Made by a program: the position numbers and the translations under genes. The notes below the pieces were generated by a model. The model had not been told where the DNA came from. It did not search any database and was given only the letters and a program-made list of their open reading frames with translations. 13,944 nt of DNA from Helicobacteraceae bacterium (GTDB lineage: Bacteria; Campylobacterota; Campylobacteria; Campylobacterales; Sulfurimonadaceae), in NCBI GenBank assembly GCA_027056525.1, contig JALUKO010000089.1, forward strand, positions 1 to 13,944, given 5' to 3'. Numbering within the stretch: the first letter of the stretch is position 1; the number at the start of each line of letters is the position of its first letter. Of this stretch, positions 6,421 through 13,931 are shown piece by piece.

Positions 6421-7314
6421 ATGAATATTGTAACAGGTTCTTCAACAGCACTCATAACCCCGTTTAAAAACGGAAAACTCGATGAGTCTGCATATGCAAA
6501 ACTTATTCAACGACAGATAGATAACGGCATAGACGCGGTATGTCCGGTAGGAACAACCGGGGAGAGTGCTACACTTACATATGAAGAAGATAAAAGATGT
6601 ATAGAGATCTCGGTAGAGGTTTGTAAAGGGACAAATACGAAAGTTTTGGCAGGGGCTGGGAGTAACTCTACAGCAGAGGCCATAAACATTGCAAAACACG
6701 CACAAAGATGTGGTGTGGATGCGATTTTTTCAGTAAGTCCATACTATAACAAACCGTCTCAAGAGGGTCTTTACCAACACTATAAAGCTATCGCTGAAGC
6801 AGTAAGTGAACTTCCATTTATGCTTTACAATGTTCCCGGGCGTACAGCAGTTGACATAGAAGCAGATACGGTTATCAGACTTTTTGATGATGTTGAAAAT
6901 ATTTACGGTATCAAAGAAGCAACAGGCTCTTTAGACAGAGCAATAGAGTTGATCTCAAGAAGACCTGAGCTTAAGGTGTTTAGTGGTGATGATGCTATTG
7001 ACTACCCTATTTTGGCAACCGGAGGTGCAGGTATCACTTCTGTTACCTCAAATCTTTTGCCGGATCTTAAAAGTGAACTTGTTACACGTGCTCTCAATGG
7101 TGACTTTAACGGAGCAAAAGAGATCAATGATATGCTCTATCCGATCAACAAAGCACTCTTTTTGGAATCCAACCCTGTTATGATCAAAGCAGCTATGTAC
7201 ATTGCCGGACTTATTGAATCTTTGGAATACAGACTTCCACTTGTTCACCCGAGCATCGAAAACATGAAAAAACTTGAAGAAGTTATGAAAATATATGATA
7301 TCAAAGGACTATAA
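6421..7314 (+). CDS. dapA: 4-hydroxy-tetrahydrodipicolinate synthase
   Basis: DapA condenses pyruvate with aspartate semialdehyde to start the diaminopimelate/lysine branch, which feeds peptidoglycan. The 297-residue TIM barrel has the complete active site: GTTGES (T45, T46), YYNKPSQEG (Y108/Y109), LYNVPGRT with Y136 and R141, and the Schiff-base lysine K165 in GIKEATG. These match Y133, R138 and K161 of E. coli DapA with an offset of three to four. SGDD near 187-190 completes the pyruvate-lyase signature. The presence of R141 favours DapA over N-acetylneuraminate lyase. The start is supported by AAAGGG at a 7-nt spacing and the TATAAT box. The next gene begins 1 nt after the stop, with its ribosome site inside the dapA 3' end, so the two are co-transcribed. 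Confidence 0.97.
   Translation: MNIVTGSSTALITPFKNGKLDESAYAKLIQRQIDNGIDAVCPVGTTGESATLTYEEDKRCIEISVEVCKGTNTKVLAGAGSNSTAEAINIAKHAQRCGVDAIFSVSPYYNKPSQEGLYQHYKAIAEAVSELPFMLYNVPGRTAVDIEADTVIRLFDDVENIYGIKEATGSLDRAIELISRRPELKVFSGDDAIDYPILATGGAGITSVTSNLLPDLKSELVTRALNGDFNGAKEINDMLYPINKALFLESNPVMIKAAMYIAGLIESLEYRLPLVHPSIENMKKLEEVMKIYDIKGL
7303..7308 (+). promoter_or_regulatory. Ribosome binding site within the dapA 3' end, deciding the reductase start
   Basis: AAAGGA lies 7 nt before the ATG at 7316. An upstream in-frame ATG at 7295 would overlap dapA by 20 nt and place this site inside the gene, so 7316 is the better start. Confidence 0.7.
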
Positions 7315-7315
7315 T

Positions 7316-8098
7316 ATGACACAAAACTCTTTACAGGGAAAAACTCTTTTTGTAAGTGGTGGAACACGCGGTATCGGAAAAGCGATAGTTTACGCGTTTG
7401 CCAAAGAGGGGTGTGATGTAGCCTTTACTTATGCTTCAAGTGCCGACACGGCAAATGAGATCATAGCAGATGTTGAAAAACTTTACGGTGTCAAATGTAA
7501 AGCGTATAAACTCAATATTTTGGAGCCTCTGACATATAAAGATGTTTATAAAGAGTTTGATGAAGATTTTGAGAGACTTGACTATTTTATATCCAATGCC
7601 ATCATTTCCGGTCGTGCGGTTGTCGGTGGTTTTGGTCCTTTTATGAGACTAAAACCTCGTGGTCTTGATAATATCTGGACAGCAACTGTAGATGCCTTTG
7701 TTGTCGGTGCGCAAGAAGCAGCAAAAAGGATGGAGAAAACAGGTGGAGGTTCTATCATTAGTATGAGTTCTACCGGTAATCTTGTATATACTCCCAACTA
7801 TGCGGGTCACGGAACAAATAAGGCAGCAGTTGAAACTATGGTTCGCTATGCCGCAGCTGAACTTGGCGAGAAAAAGATTCGTGTCAATGCAGTAAGCGGT
7901 GGTCCTATCGATACAGATGCACTCAAGGCATTTCCTAACTATGAAGAGGTAAAAGCTGAAGTTGTCAACCGTTCTCCACTCTCTCGTATGGGTGAAGCAC
8001 AAGACCTCACAGGCGCATGTTTGTTTTTATGTTCAAACGATTCTTCATGGCTTACAGGTCAAACAATCGTCGTCGATGGTGGAACAACTTTCCAGTAA
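7316..8098 (+). CDS. SDR-family oxidoreductase, FabL-like enoyl-ACP reductase
   Basis: This 260-residue short-chain dehydrogenase has the Rossmann motif SGGTRGIG (14-21), SNA (93-95) and a C-terminal GQTIVVDGG. The catalytic tyrosine and lysine are six residues apart (Y162-x6-K169), with a second tyrosine at 158. That spacing is typical of enoyl-ACP reductases (FabI/FabL), whereas ordinary SDRs have Y-x3-K. The segment VNAVSGGPIDTDALKAFPN (about 193-211) closely matches Bacillus subtilis FabL as I remember it (VNAVSGGAIDTDALKHFPN). FabL reduces enoyl-ACP with NADPH in fatty acid elongation. A short insertion around 97-115 is absent from FabL. Relatives at this locus are often labelled as steroid dehydrogenase (hdhA) or plain SDR. 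Its place between dapA and pgsA fits an envelope-lipid role. The SDR family is certain; enoyl reductase activity is inferred from the motif. Confidence 0.85.
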   Translation: MTQNSLQGKTLFVSGGTRGIGKAIVYAFAKEGCDVAFTYASSADTANEIIADVEKLYGVKCKAYKLNILEPLTYKDVYKEFDEDFERLDYFISNAIISGRAVVGGFGPFMRLKPRGLDNIWTATVDAFVVGAQEAAKRMEKTGGGSIISMSSTGNLVYTPNYAGHGTNKAAVETMVRYAAAELGEKKIRVNAVSGGPIDTDALKAFPNYEEVKAEVVNRSPLSRMGEAQDLTGACLFLCSNDSSWLTGQTIVVDGGTTFQ

Positions 8099-8109
8099 AC
8101 ACTACTTTT

Positions 8110-8129
8110 GGCACTCTTACAAAGGTGCC
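8110..8129. repeat. Hairpin in the spacer before pgsA
   Basis: GGCAC (8110-8114) and GTGCC (8125-8129) form a 5-bp GC-rich stem with possible further pairing inside (TT with AA). It sits in the 63-nt spacer between the reductase and pgsA and is not followed directly by a T run. It may be a weak terminator or attenuator, or may simply shape the pgsA leader. Confidence 0.3.
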
Positions 8130-8151
8130 GGATACTATTTTCTACACAACT

Positions 8152-8156
8152 AAGGA
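8152..8156 (+). promoter_or_regulatory. Ribosome binding site supporting the pgsA TTG start
   Basis: AAGGA lies 5 nt before the TTG at 8162. The frame has no ATG or GTG near this point, and the family's N-terminal sequence (LNLPNALASLR) begins exactly here. Confidence 0.7.
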
Positions 8157-8161
8157 TAACC

Positions 8162-8716
8162 TTGCTAAATCTTCCAAATGCGTTGGCTTCACTCAGAATC
8201 ATACTCGCGCCGTTGATGTTTTGGATCATACTCAATCCTGAGTATTTTACAGACAATGGCTTTGATATAACATGGAACTATTACTTTGCTTCACTTTTGT
8301 TTGTCCTTGCTTCTGTAACTGACTTTTTTGACGGTTATATAGCAAGGGAGTGGAACCAGTCAACCATGCTCGGTGCCATACTTGATCCATTAGCAGATAA
8401 AATGCTTACTTTGGCTGCATTTTTAGGGCTTATGATGATAGGCGCTGCTTCTGCATGGGCTATTTACATCATCATTGTTCGGGAGCTTTTTATAACAGGT
8501 ATCAGGACAGTTGCCGTTAGTGAGGGTATAAGTGTCAAAGCATCATGGGCAGGCAAGATAAAAACCGTAGCACAAATGATCGCTATAGGCTTTTTGCTCA
8601 TGCACTGGCCTTTTGGAGAAGAGCTTTTATGGTTTGCCGTTTTTCTTACCGTTTACTCGGGTTTAGAGTATCTTTACGGCTTTAAAGCAGCACTCACAAA
8701 GGAGAGTACATCATGA
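8162..8716 (+). CDS. pgsA: CDP-diacylglycerol-glycerol-3-phosphate 3-phosphatidyltransferase
   Basis: PgsA joins CDP-diacylglycerol and glycerol-3-phosphate to make phosphatidylglycerol phosphate, the committed step to phosphatidylglycerol and cardiolipin, in the inner membrane. The CDP-alcohol phosphotransferase motif DGxxAR-x8-GxxxD-xxxD is complete: D54, D57, G58, A61, R62, G71, D75 and D79. The N-terminus MLNLPNALASLRI is the usual PgsA start, and several hydrophobic membrane segments follow. With the TTG start at 8162 the protein is 184 residues, the normal length. The open frame continues upstream to another TTG at 8108, but the 18 extra residues do not resemble the family and would lack a ribosome site. 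Its stop overlaps the rseP ATG by 4 nt. Homologues such as phosphatidylserine synthase share the motif, but the N-terminal sequence favours PgsA. Confidence 0.93.
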   Translation: MLNLPNALASLRIILAPLMFWIILNPEYFTDNGFDITWNYYFASLLFVLASVTDFFDGYIAREWNQSTMLGAILDPLADKMLTLAAFLGLMMIGAASAWAIYIIIVRELFITGIRTVAVSEGISVKASWAGKIKTVAQMIAIGFLLMHWPFGEELLWFAVFLTVYSGLEYLYGFKAALTKESTS

Positions 8717-9765
8717 GCTGGGTAGTATCACTCGCAGTTTTATCTGCACTTATTTTTTTTCATGAACTAGGGCATTATATGGCTGCAAGACTTATGGGTG
8801 TATATGTCGAGACATTCAGTATTGGGTTTGGAAGTAAAGTGGCCTCTTTTAAGAAGTGGGGTACAGAGTGGAAGATCTCTATGATCCCCCTTGGCGGTTA
8901 TGTCAAGATGAAAGGTCAAGATGACAGTGACCCAAGTAAAAAAAGTTTTGATCCTGACAGCTACAATGTAAAAACACCCCTGCAGAAAATATTTATACTT
9001 TTAGCCGGTCCTGCTGCAAACTTTATACTTGCATTTATTTTATACTTCCTTATCGCTCTTGGTGGACCAAATATCCTTTCTCCCGTCATTGGCAACGTCG
9101 TCAAAGACTCCCCTGCATATATTGCGGGGCTTGAGAGTAATGACACCATACGCTCAATAAACGGCACAGAGATCACAACATGGAAAGAGATGGCACATAT
9201 CATCTCCGAATCAAAGGGCCCTCTTCAACTTGAGATAGAGCGTAACGGGTTTTTAGAGTACAAAACACTCACTCCAAAGATCACTCAAACAACCAATATG
9301 TACAATGAAGAGGTGCATAAAAAGATGATAGGTATCGGTAGTGCAGGAGTCACGCACAAGCTCGATCTTACACTAGGAAACACCCTCTCATACGCCACTG
9401 AACAAACTGTTTTTGCATCAACGGTTATCTTTACTGGTGTTAAAAAACTACTCTTTGGAGAGGTTCCTGCTCAAGAGCTTGGAGGTGTCATAAGTATAGT
9501 GAAGCTCACTTCCGATGCAACTGATGCAGGATGGATGGCAGTACTCTTTTTTGCAGCTCTTATATCTGTAAACCTGGGAGTGCTTAACCTACTTCCTATC
9601 CCTGCACTTGATGGTGGACATATTATGTTTAATCTCTATGAGATGATTGCCAGAAGAGCCCCGAGTGAGGCGATCATTATCAAACTCACTATTGCGGGAT
9701 GGGTGATACTTTTCTCACTTATGGGACTTGGACTCTATAATGATATAAATAGATTGATGAACTAG
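8713..9765 (+). CDS. rseP: RIP metalloprotease RseP (site-2 protease, M50 family)
   Basis: RseP-type proteases cut transmembrane segments within the inner membrane. The 350-residue protein has the zinc motif HELGH (17-21) in its first membrane helix, the membrane-associated hairpin MIPLGGYVKMKG (57-68), LAGPAANFILAF (98-109), a single PDZ domain (about 124-190), and the third zinc ligand D300 in NLLPIPALDGG (292-302). E. coli RseP is about 450 residues with two PDZ domains, so this is the shorter one-PDZ form. The ATG overlaps the pgsA stop (ATGA), and GGAG lies 8 nt upstream. No anti-sigma factor or sigma-E gene is nearby, so the substrate is unknown; clearing of leftover signal peptides is a plausible role from the family. 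It converges on the efflux permease gene with a 7-nt gap and no visible terminator. Confidence 0.95.
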   Translation: MSWVVSLAVLSALIFFHELGHYMAARLMGVYVETFSIGFGSKVASFKKWGTEWKISMIPLGGYVKMKGQDDSDPSKKSFDPDSYNVKTPLQKIFILLAGPAANFILAFILYFLIALGGPNILSPVIGNVVKDSPAYIAGLESNDTIRSINGTEITTWKEMAHIISESKGPLQLEIERNGFLEYKTLTPKITQTTNMYNEEVHKKMIGIGSAGVTHKLDLTLGNTLSYATEQTVFASTVIFTGVKKLLFGEVPAQELGGVISIVKLTSDATDAGWMAVLFFAALISVNLGVLNLLPIPALDGGHIMFNLYEMIARRAPSEAIIIKLTIAGWVILFSLMGLGLYNDINRLMN

Positions 9766-9772
9766 TTATATC

Positions 9773-12700
9773 TTATACATCCTCCTTTTTTATACTCCAA
9801 ATAAACACAAGAGGTATAAACAAAAGTGTTAAAAATGTTCCAACAATCAAACCACCGATTGCAACTGCGCCAAGAGGAGCTAGTCTCTCTAGCCCTATTG
9901 CAGAACCAAGTGCGACGGGCAACATACCTGCTGAAGTAGCAAAAGCCGTCATCAAAACCGGTCTTGTTCTAATTTTGATACTCTCAATCATTGCCTCACT
10001 TTTACTAAGTCCCGCCTGCATCTTCTCTATGGCAAAATGTATAAGTAAAATTGCATTATTTACAATAATACCACTTAAGAGTATAAATCCCATCATCGCA
10101 GGCATAGATGTATGATAATACATAAGAAGCATCATCCACGAAGCCCCTATTATAGTCAAAGGGATAGATAAGATTATCATTAAAGATATCTTTACAGAGT
10201 TAAACAGGGCAATAAGTGTAAAAAATATAAGTACAACTGCAAAGCCGATTGCCCCTATCATCCTGCTGGCTGCACTTTTAAACTGTTTTATATCACCTGT
10301 TTGTTCCATCTCAACACCTTCTGGAAGAACCTTTCCTTTAAAAGCCTCCTCAAAATTACTCATAATATGTGAAATGGCTGCTTTTTCTCTAAAACCATAA
10401 ACATTCAAGGTATATTGTAAACCCTCTCTTGTGATAAGTGACGGCTCATTAATAAATTTTAGAGTTATCATATCACTTAGTGGAACTTTCCCTTTTTTGG
10501 TACTTATAAGGTATGATTTTAAACTCTCAATATTATCCCTTTTATCTTCATCCACCCAAACTCTTATACTAAAATCTGTACTGTTTTGCAGGTAAAAAGA
10601 TGCTGCTTTAGCCCCTCTTACAAATGTTTGAAGCTGTTTTGATATATCTTCATTACTCAGACCGTAGTAGGCTGCTTTTTTCTCATCTATCTCAAACTCA
10701 TATACTTTTTTATTGTTTTGCCAAGTTTTTGAGACAGAGACAACTCCACCGGTTTGCATCATTGCATCAGCTACCATATCTCCAGCTTGCTGCAGGTTTT
10801 TCAAATCATCACTGTAAAGAGTCACATCGATGTTGGCTCGCAAACTTGCAAGTGCTGTTGCACCATAATCGACAACATCTACACTGTGAACATTGTTTAT
10901 TTTATTCAATTTTTCTCGTAATCTTTTCTCTATTTCCCATATCGTTTCTTCTCTGTGGTATCTATCGATATAGGTTGCAGTTATACTGATATGATCAATC
11001 CCGCTCCCACTTCCTATACTCATAATACCTGCTTCACTGCCGATAGCACTTGAGAGATATAACAGTTCTCCCTCTTCGCTTATAATTTTATTCGCTTCTT
11101 GCACTATCTTTTTACTTGCTTCAATAGGTAGGTTTGGATCAACCGTTATACTGATTTTAGCACCACCGGTATCCATAGGCGGCATTAACTCTTGACCAAC
11201 AGTTGGCATAACACCTTTTACACTTGTCACAAATAAAAATATCAACACCGCGATGTAACTAAACGCAACGCTTTTTCTCTTAATAGCCAAAGCAACAGCA
11301 CTTGCAAAAAAGTTAGCGATAGAGCTACTAAATCCTCCAACAAACTTCTCAAAAAGAGCTTCACTTTTTAAAATAAATGGAGATTTAATGGTAAGAATTT
11401 TTAATGATAACAAAGGCACTGCCGTTATCGAAATCACATATGAAGCGGCAAGTGCAAGCAGAAGCGTTCCAACAAGCGGTTGAAATATAGTTTGTGGATA
11501 ACCACCAACAAAGAGCATTGGCGAGAGTGCTATCATGGTTGTTATTGTTCCACTAAGATCAGCAAACATTATCTCTTTTGTACCGTTATAAACAGCTTTA
11601 TGTATCTCATCATGAAGTTCTCGGTAGTGCCGCTCTATATTTTCCATAACAACAACGGCATCATCGAGCAAGAGTCCAAGTGCTAAAATTATTGCTGTTA
11701 ACGTCACAACATTAAACTCAATTCCAACAATCCACATCAACGCTACCGTTGTTGCATATACAAGGGGAATAGTTACAAGAACAACTAACACCTGTCTAAA
11801 AGATGCTAAAAAGAAAAACACCACTATGGTTGACATAATGATAGCATCTCTTAAAGATTCAAACATATTGTCAGTACTTTGAACAATGGTATCTTTTTGT
11901 GTATCTGTAATGGTGAACTCTAAATTTTTATATTTTTGCTTTAGCTTGTCTATCTCTTTTTGAACTAGATCAATACTCTTAACAACATCAGCATTTTCAG
12001 CTCTTTGAACGGCAAGTGCAATTGCATGTTTAGAGTTTCCATAATACTCAGCAGAGTTGTCATAGTGCCCAAAATATACTTTTGCAATATCTTTTAACTC
12101 GATATCTTTTGTAATACTGATCGATTTTAGTTTAGAGACAGTATCTTTTTTACCTTTTGATTTGAGAAGATACCTACTGTTTTGGCTTGTTATAAAACCT
12201 ATGGCAAAATCGTTGTCATTTGCTTTTAATTTTGCTACAACAGTTGCTATATCAAGATTATACTTATCTAGTTTATCCTTATCGACAATAACCTCTATCT
12301 CTTTTTCATACCCACCAAAGATATCCACACCTGCAATGCCCTCTAGTCTTATGATGTCATGTTTTATCTTTGTTGAAGCAAGCTGTCTAATATCTTCTAA
12401 AGATATGGCACCATCTTTAGAGCTTATGGCATATGTAACAATAGGTGCTGTTGCAGCTGTGATTTTTATGATTTGCGGAGCCAGTATTGAGCCTGGCAGT
12501 TTTGATTTTATCTTATCAAGGGAATTACTGACATCACTTGTAGCTGCATCAATGTTTTTTGCATAATCAAATTCCGCATTAATGACACTTACTTCATCGA
12601 TAGTAGTGGAGTACACTCTTCTGATCTTATCTAAAGTGTAAAGCTCCTCCTCTACGGGAATAGATACATTAGTAGCTATACTCTTTGCCGAAGCACCAGG

Positions 12701-12865
12701 CTGAACAACTACAACAGCAACCGTGGGATAATTAGAATCCGGAAACAATTTCCTATCGATTTGATTGTAACCTACTGCTCCTAGAAATAAAAAGAGTGTC
12801 AAAAATGAAAATATAAAATAGGGCCTGCCAAGTAAAAAGTTTACAATGGAAAAATCTTTTTTCAT
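9773..12865 (-). CDS. RND-family efflux transporter permease (AcrB/MdtB-like, HAE1-type)
   Basis: This 1030-residue inner-membrane protein has the full RND layout. There is a first helix at about 13-33, a large periplasmic loop, helices 2-6 from about 341 to 490, helix 7 near 533-551, a second periplasmic loop, and helices 8-12 from about 868 to 1025. The proton-relay aspartates are present in LLLDDAVVVMENIER (D401, D402; AcrB D407, D408). The helix-10 lysine of AcrB (K940) is replaced by asparagine: GIIVNNAILL, N936. It would exchange protons for an exported compound; the substrate cannot be told from sequence, and the heavy-metal (CusA) type is not indicated. It follows the adaptor gene by 1 nt, with AAGG 9 nt before the ATG. 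The outer-membrane partner is not seen and may lie beyond the right edge. Confidence 0.94.
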   Translation of the reverse strand: MKKDFSIVNFLLGRPYFIFSFLTLFLFLGAVGYNQIDRKLFPDSNYPTVAVVVVQPGASAKSIATNVSIPVEEELYTLDKIRRVYSTTIDEVSVINAEFDYAKNIDAATSDVSNSLDKIKSKLPGSILAPQIIKITAATAPIVTYAISSKDGAISLEDIRQLASTKIKHDIIRLEGIAGVDIFGGYEKEIEVIVDKDKLDKYNLDIATVVAKLKANDNDFAIGFITSQNSRYLLKSKGKKDTVSKLKSISITKDIELKDIAKVYFGHYDNSAEYYGNSKHAIALAVQRAENADVVKSIDLVQKEIDKLKQKYKNLEFTITDTQKDTIVQSTDNMFESLRDAIIMSTIVVFFFLASFRQVLVVLVTIPLVYATTVALMWIVGIEFNVVTLTAIILALGLLLDDAVVVMENIERHYRELHDEIHKAVYNGTKEIMFADLSGTITTMIALSPMLFVGGYPQTIFQPLVGTLLLALAASYVISITAVPLLSLKILTIKSPFILKSEALFEKFVGGFSSSIANFFASAVALAIKRKSVAFSYIAVLIFLFVTSVKGVMPTVGQELMPPMDTGGAKISITVDPNLPIEASKKIVQEANKIISEEGELLYLSSAIGSEAGIMSIGSGSGIDHISITATYIDRYHREETIWEIEKRLREKLNKINNVHSVDVVDYGATALASLRANIDVTLYSDDLKNLQQAGDMVADAMMQTGGVVSVSKTWQNNKKVYEFEIDEKKAAYYGLSNEDISKQLQTFVRGAKAASFYLQNSTDFSIRVWVDEDKRDNIESLKSYLISTKKGKVPLSDMITLKFINEPSLITREGLQYTLNVYGFREKAAISHIMSNFEEAFKGKVLPEGVEMEQTGDIKQFKSAASRMIGAIGFAVVLIFFTLIALFNSVKISLMIILSIPLTIIGASWMMLLMYYHTSMPAMMGFILLSGIIVNNAILLIHFAIEKMQAGLSKSEAMIESIKIRTRPVLMTAFATSAGMLPVALGSAIGLERLAPLGAVAIGGLIVGTFLTLLFIPLVFIWSIKKEDV

Positions 12866-12866
12866 T

Positions 12867-13931
12867 TTATTGAGCCTTGTTCACTAAGATTTTTCCATAG
12901 GTAGGAAGAATGGAGAGTTTTGCTTCTGATGCAGCCCCAACCGGCTTAGTTGGACATGGAGAGACGGCAGCTCTTTGAGAATTTTCTAAAGCAACCGTAA
13001 CTTCCATTTGAGAAAATTTTCCATCTTTATATACCATCACATAGACTTTATCATGTTTGTGTAAAAGTGCATTAAGAGGAAGCGTACAAGCTTGTTGTGC
13101 ACTATCGACTTGCACTTCTATATTTTTATAGGACTTATTTGCTAACGGCAGTGGCTTGTAGAGTTTTACTTCAGCTACAAGCAAAGTATTTCTGGCATCA
13201 TCATATATTTTAGAGACATACCCTATCTCTTTGTTGTCTAAAAACACCCTTTGCCCTTGAGTTATCGGTTTTTCATTTTGTGAAAACATAAAGTTAAGTT
13301 TTTGATCATCAGAGTTAAGTGTTAAAATCACCTTACCCGCCGGTGCCAATGATCCGGCATCTAACAATTTGGAACCAATCACACCGCTAAAAGGGGCTCT
13401 TATATTTAAGTATTGGAGTTGTACTTTTGTTTGATTTATTTTCTCATCTGTAGATTTTAAAGCTGAAAGTTTTGTTTGATACATTGCTCTAGAAGCATCA
13501 AATGCCTCTTTTGAGATCGCTTCTATGTCATAAAGTTTTTGATTTCTCTGTAAAATATTTTTTGCATTTGCAACATCAAGAGCTAAAGATTTTTTTTGCT
13601 CTTTAAGCGATGAAAGCGTTGCCAGTATCTCTCTATCATCCAAAGAGACAAGCAGATCACCTTTTTTGACTTTATCGTTTTCATTGACATATATTTTTTT
13701 AATTCTTGCTACAAATTTTGTAGCGATATTTGCACTTTTAGATGATAAAACTTCTGCTAAAAATTCTTTTTTTTGCGAGAGATACTCCTCTTTTGCCATT
13801 ACAATATCTACACTTTTAAGATACTCTTTAGCTACTGGTAAATCGGAAACACTCTCTTTTTGTTTTTTTAAAAATAGTGCTGCTGATACAGCAACCAAAA
13901 CTGCTATTAGAATTAATATAACTTTTTTCAT
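12867..13931 (-). CDS. Efflux RND transporter periplasmic adaptor (membrane fusion protein, HlyD/AcrA family)
   Basis: The 354-residue adaptor links the RND permease to an outer-membrane channel. Residues 4-20 form an uncleaved anchor or signal sequence; there is no lipobox cysteine, unlike AcrA. The two lipoyl half-motifs are at about 68-98 (ATKFVARIKKIYVNENDKV, KKGDLLVSLD) and 175-205 (LNIRAPFSGVIG, DAGSLAPAGK). They flank a coiled-coil hairpin of about 70 residues (100-172), and a beta-barrel domain follows. The C-terminal membrane-proximal part is unusual: where relatives have a glycine-rich 'GLKEGD' turn, this one has a proline- and cysteine-containing stretch (SPCPTKPVGAASEAKL, 324-339). 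The ATG is preceded by GGGAG at 8-nt spacing at the very edge of the window. The promoter and any TolC-like gene are out of view. The adaptor and permease are one operon. Confidence 0.92.
   Translation of the reverse strand: MKKVILILIAVLVAVSAALFLKKQKESVSDLPVAKEYLKSVDIVMAKEEYLSQKKEFLAEVLSSKSANIATKFVARIKKIYVNENDKVKKGDLLVSLDDREILATLSSLKEQKKSLALDVANAKNILQRNQKLYDIEAISKEAFDASRAMYQTKLSALKSTDEKINQTKVQLQYLNIRAPFSGVIGSKLLDAGSLAPAGKVILTLNSDDQKLNFMFSQNEKPITQGQRVFLDNKEIGYVSKIYDDARNTLLVAEVKLYKPLPLANKSYKNIEVQVDSAQQACTLPLNALLHKHDKVYVMVYKDGKFSQMEVTVALENSQRAAVSPCPTKPVGAASEAKLSILPTYGKILVNKAQ

Noticed and set aside
8109..8124. Sigma-54-like TGGCAC upstream of pgsA
   Set aside because: The -24-type half is present but the required TTGC -12 half at the right spacing is missing (CAAA instead).
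12162..12566. 134-codon + strand frame within the efflux permease gene
   Set aside because: It is opposite a continuous RND coding sequence and shows no family motif.
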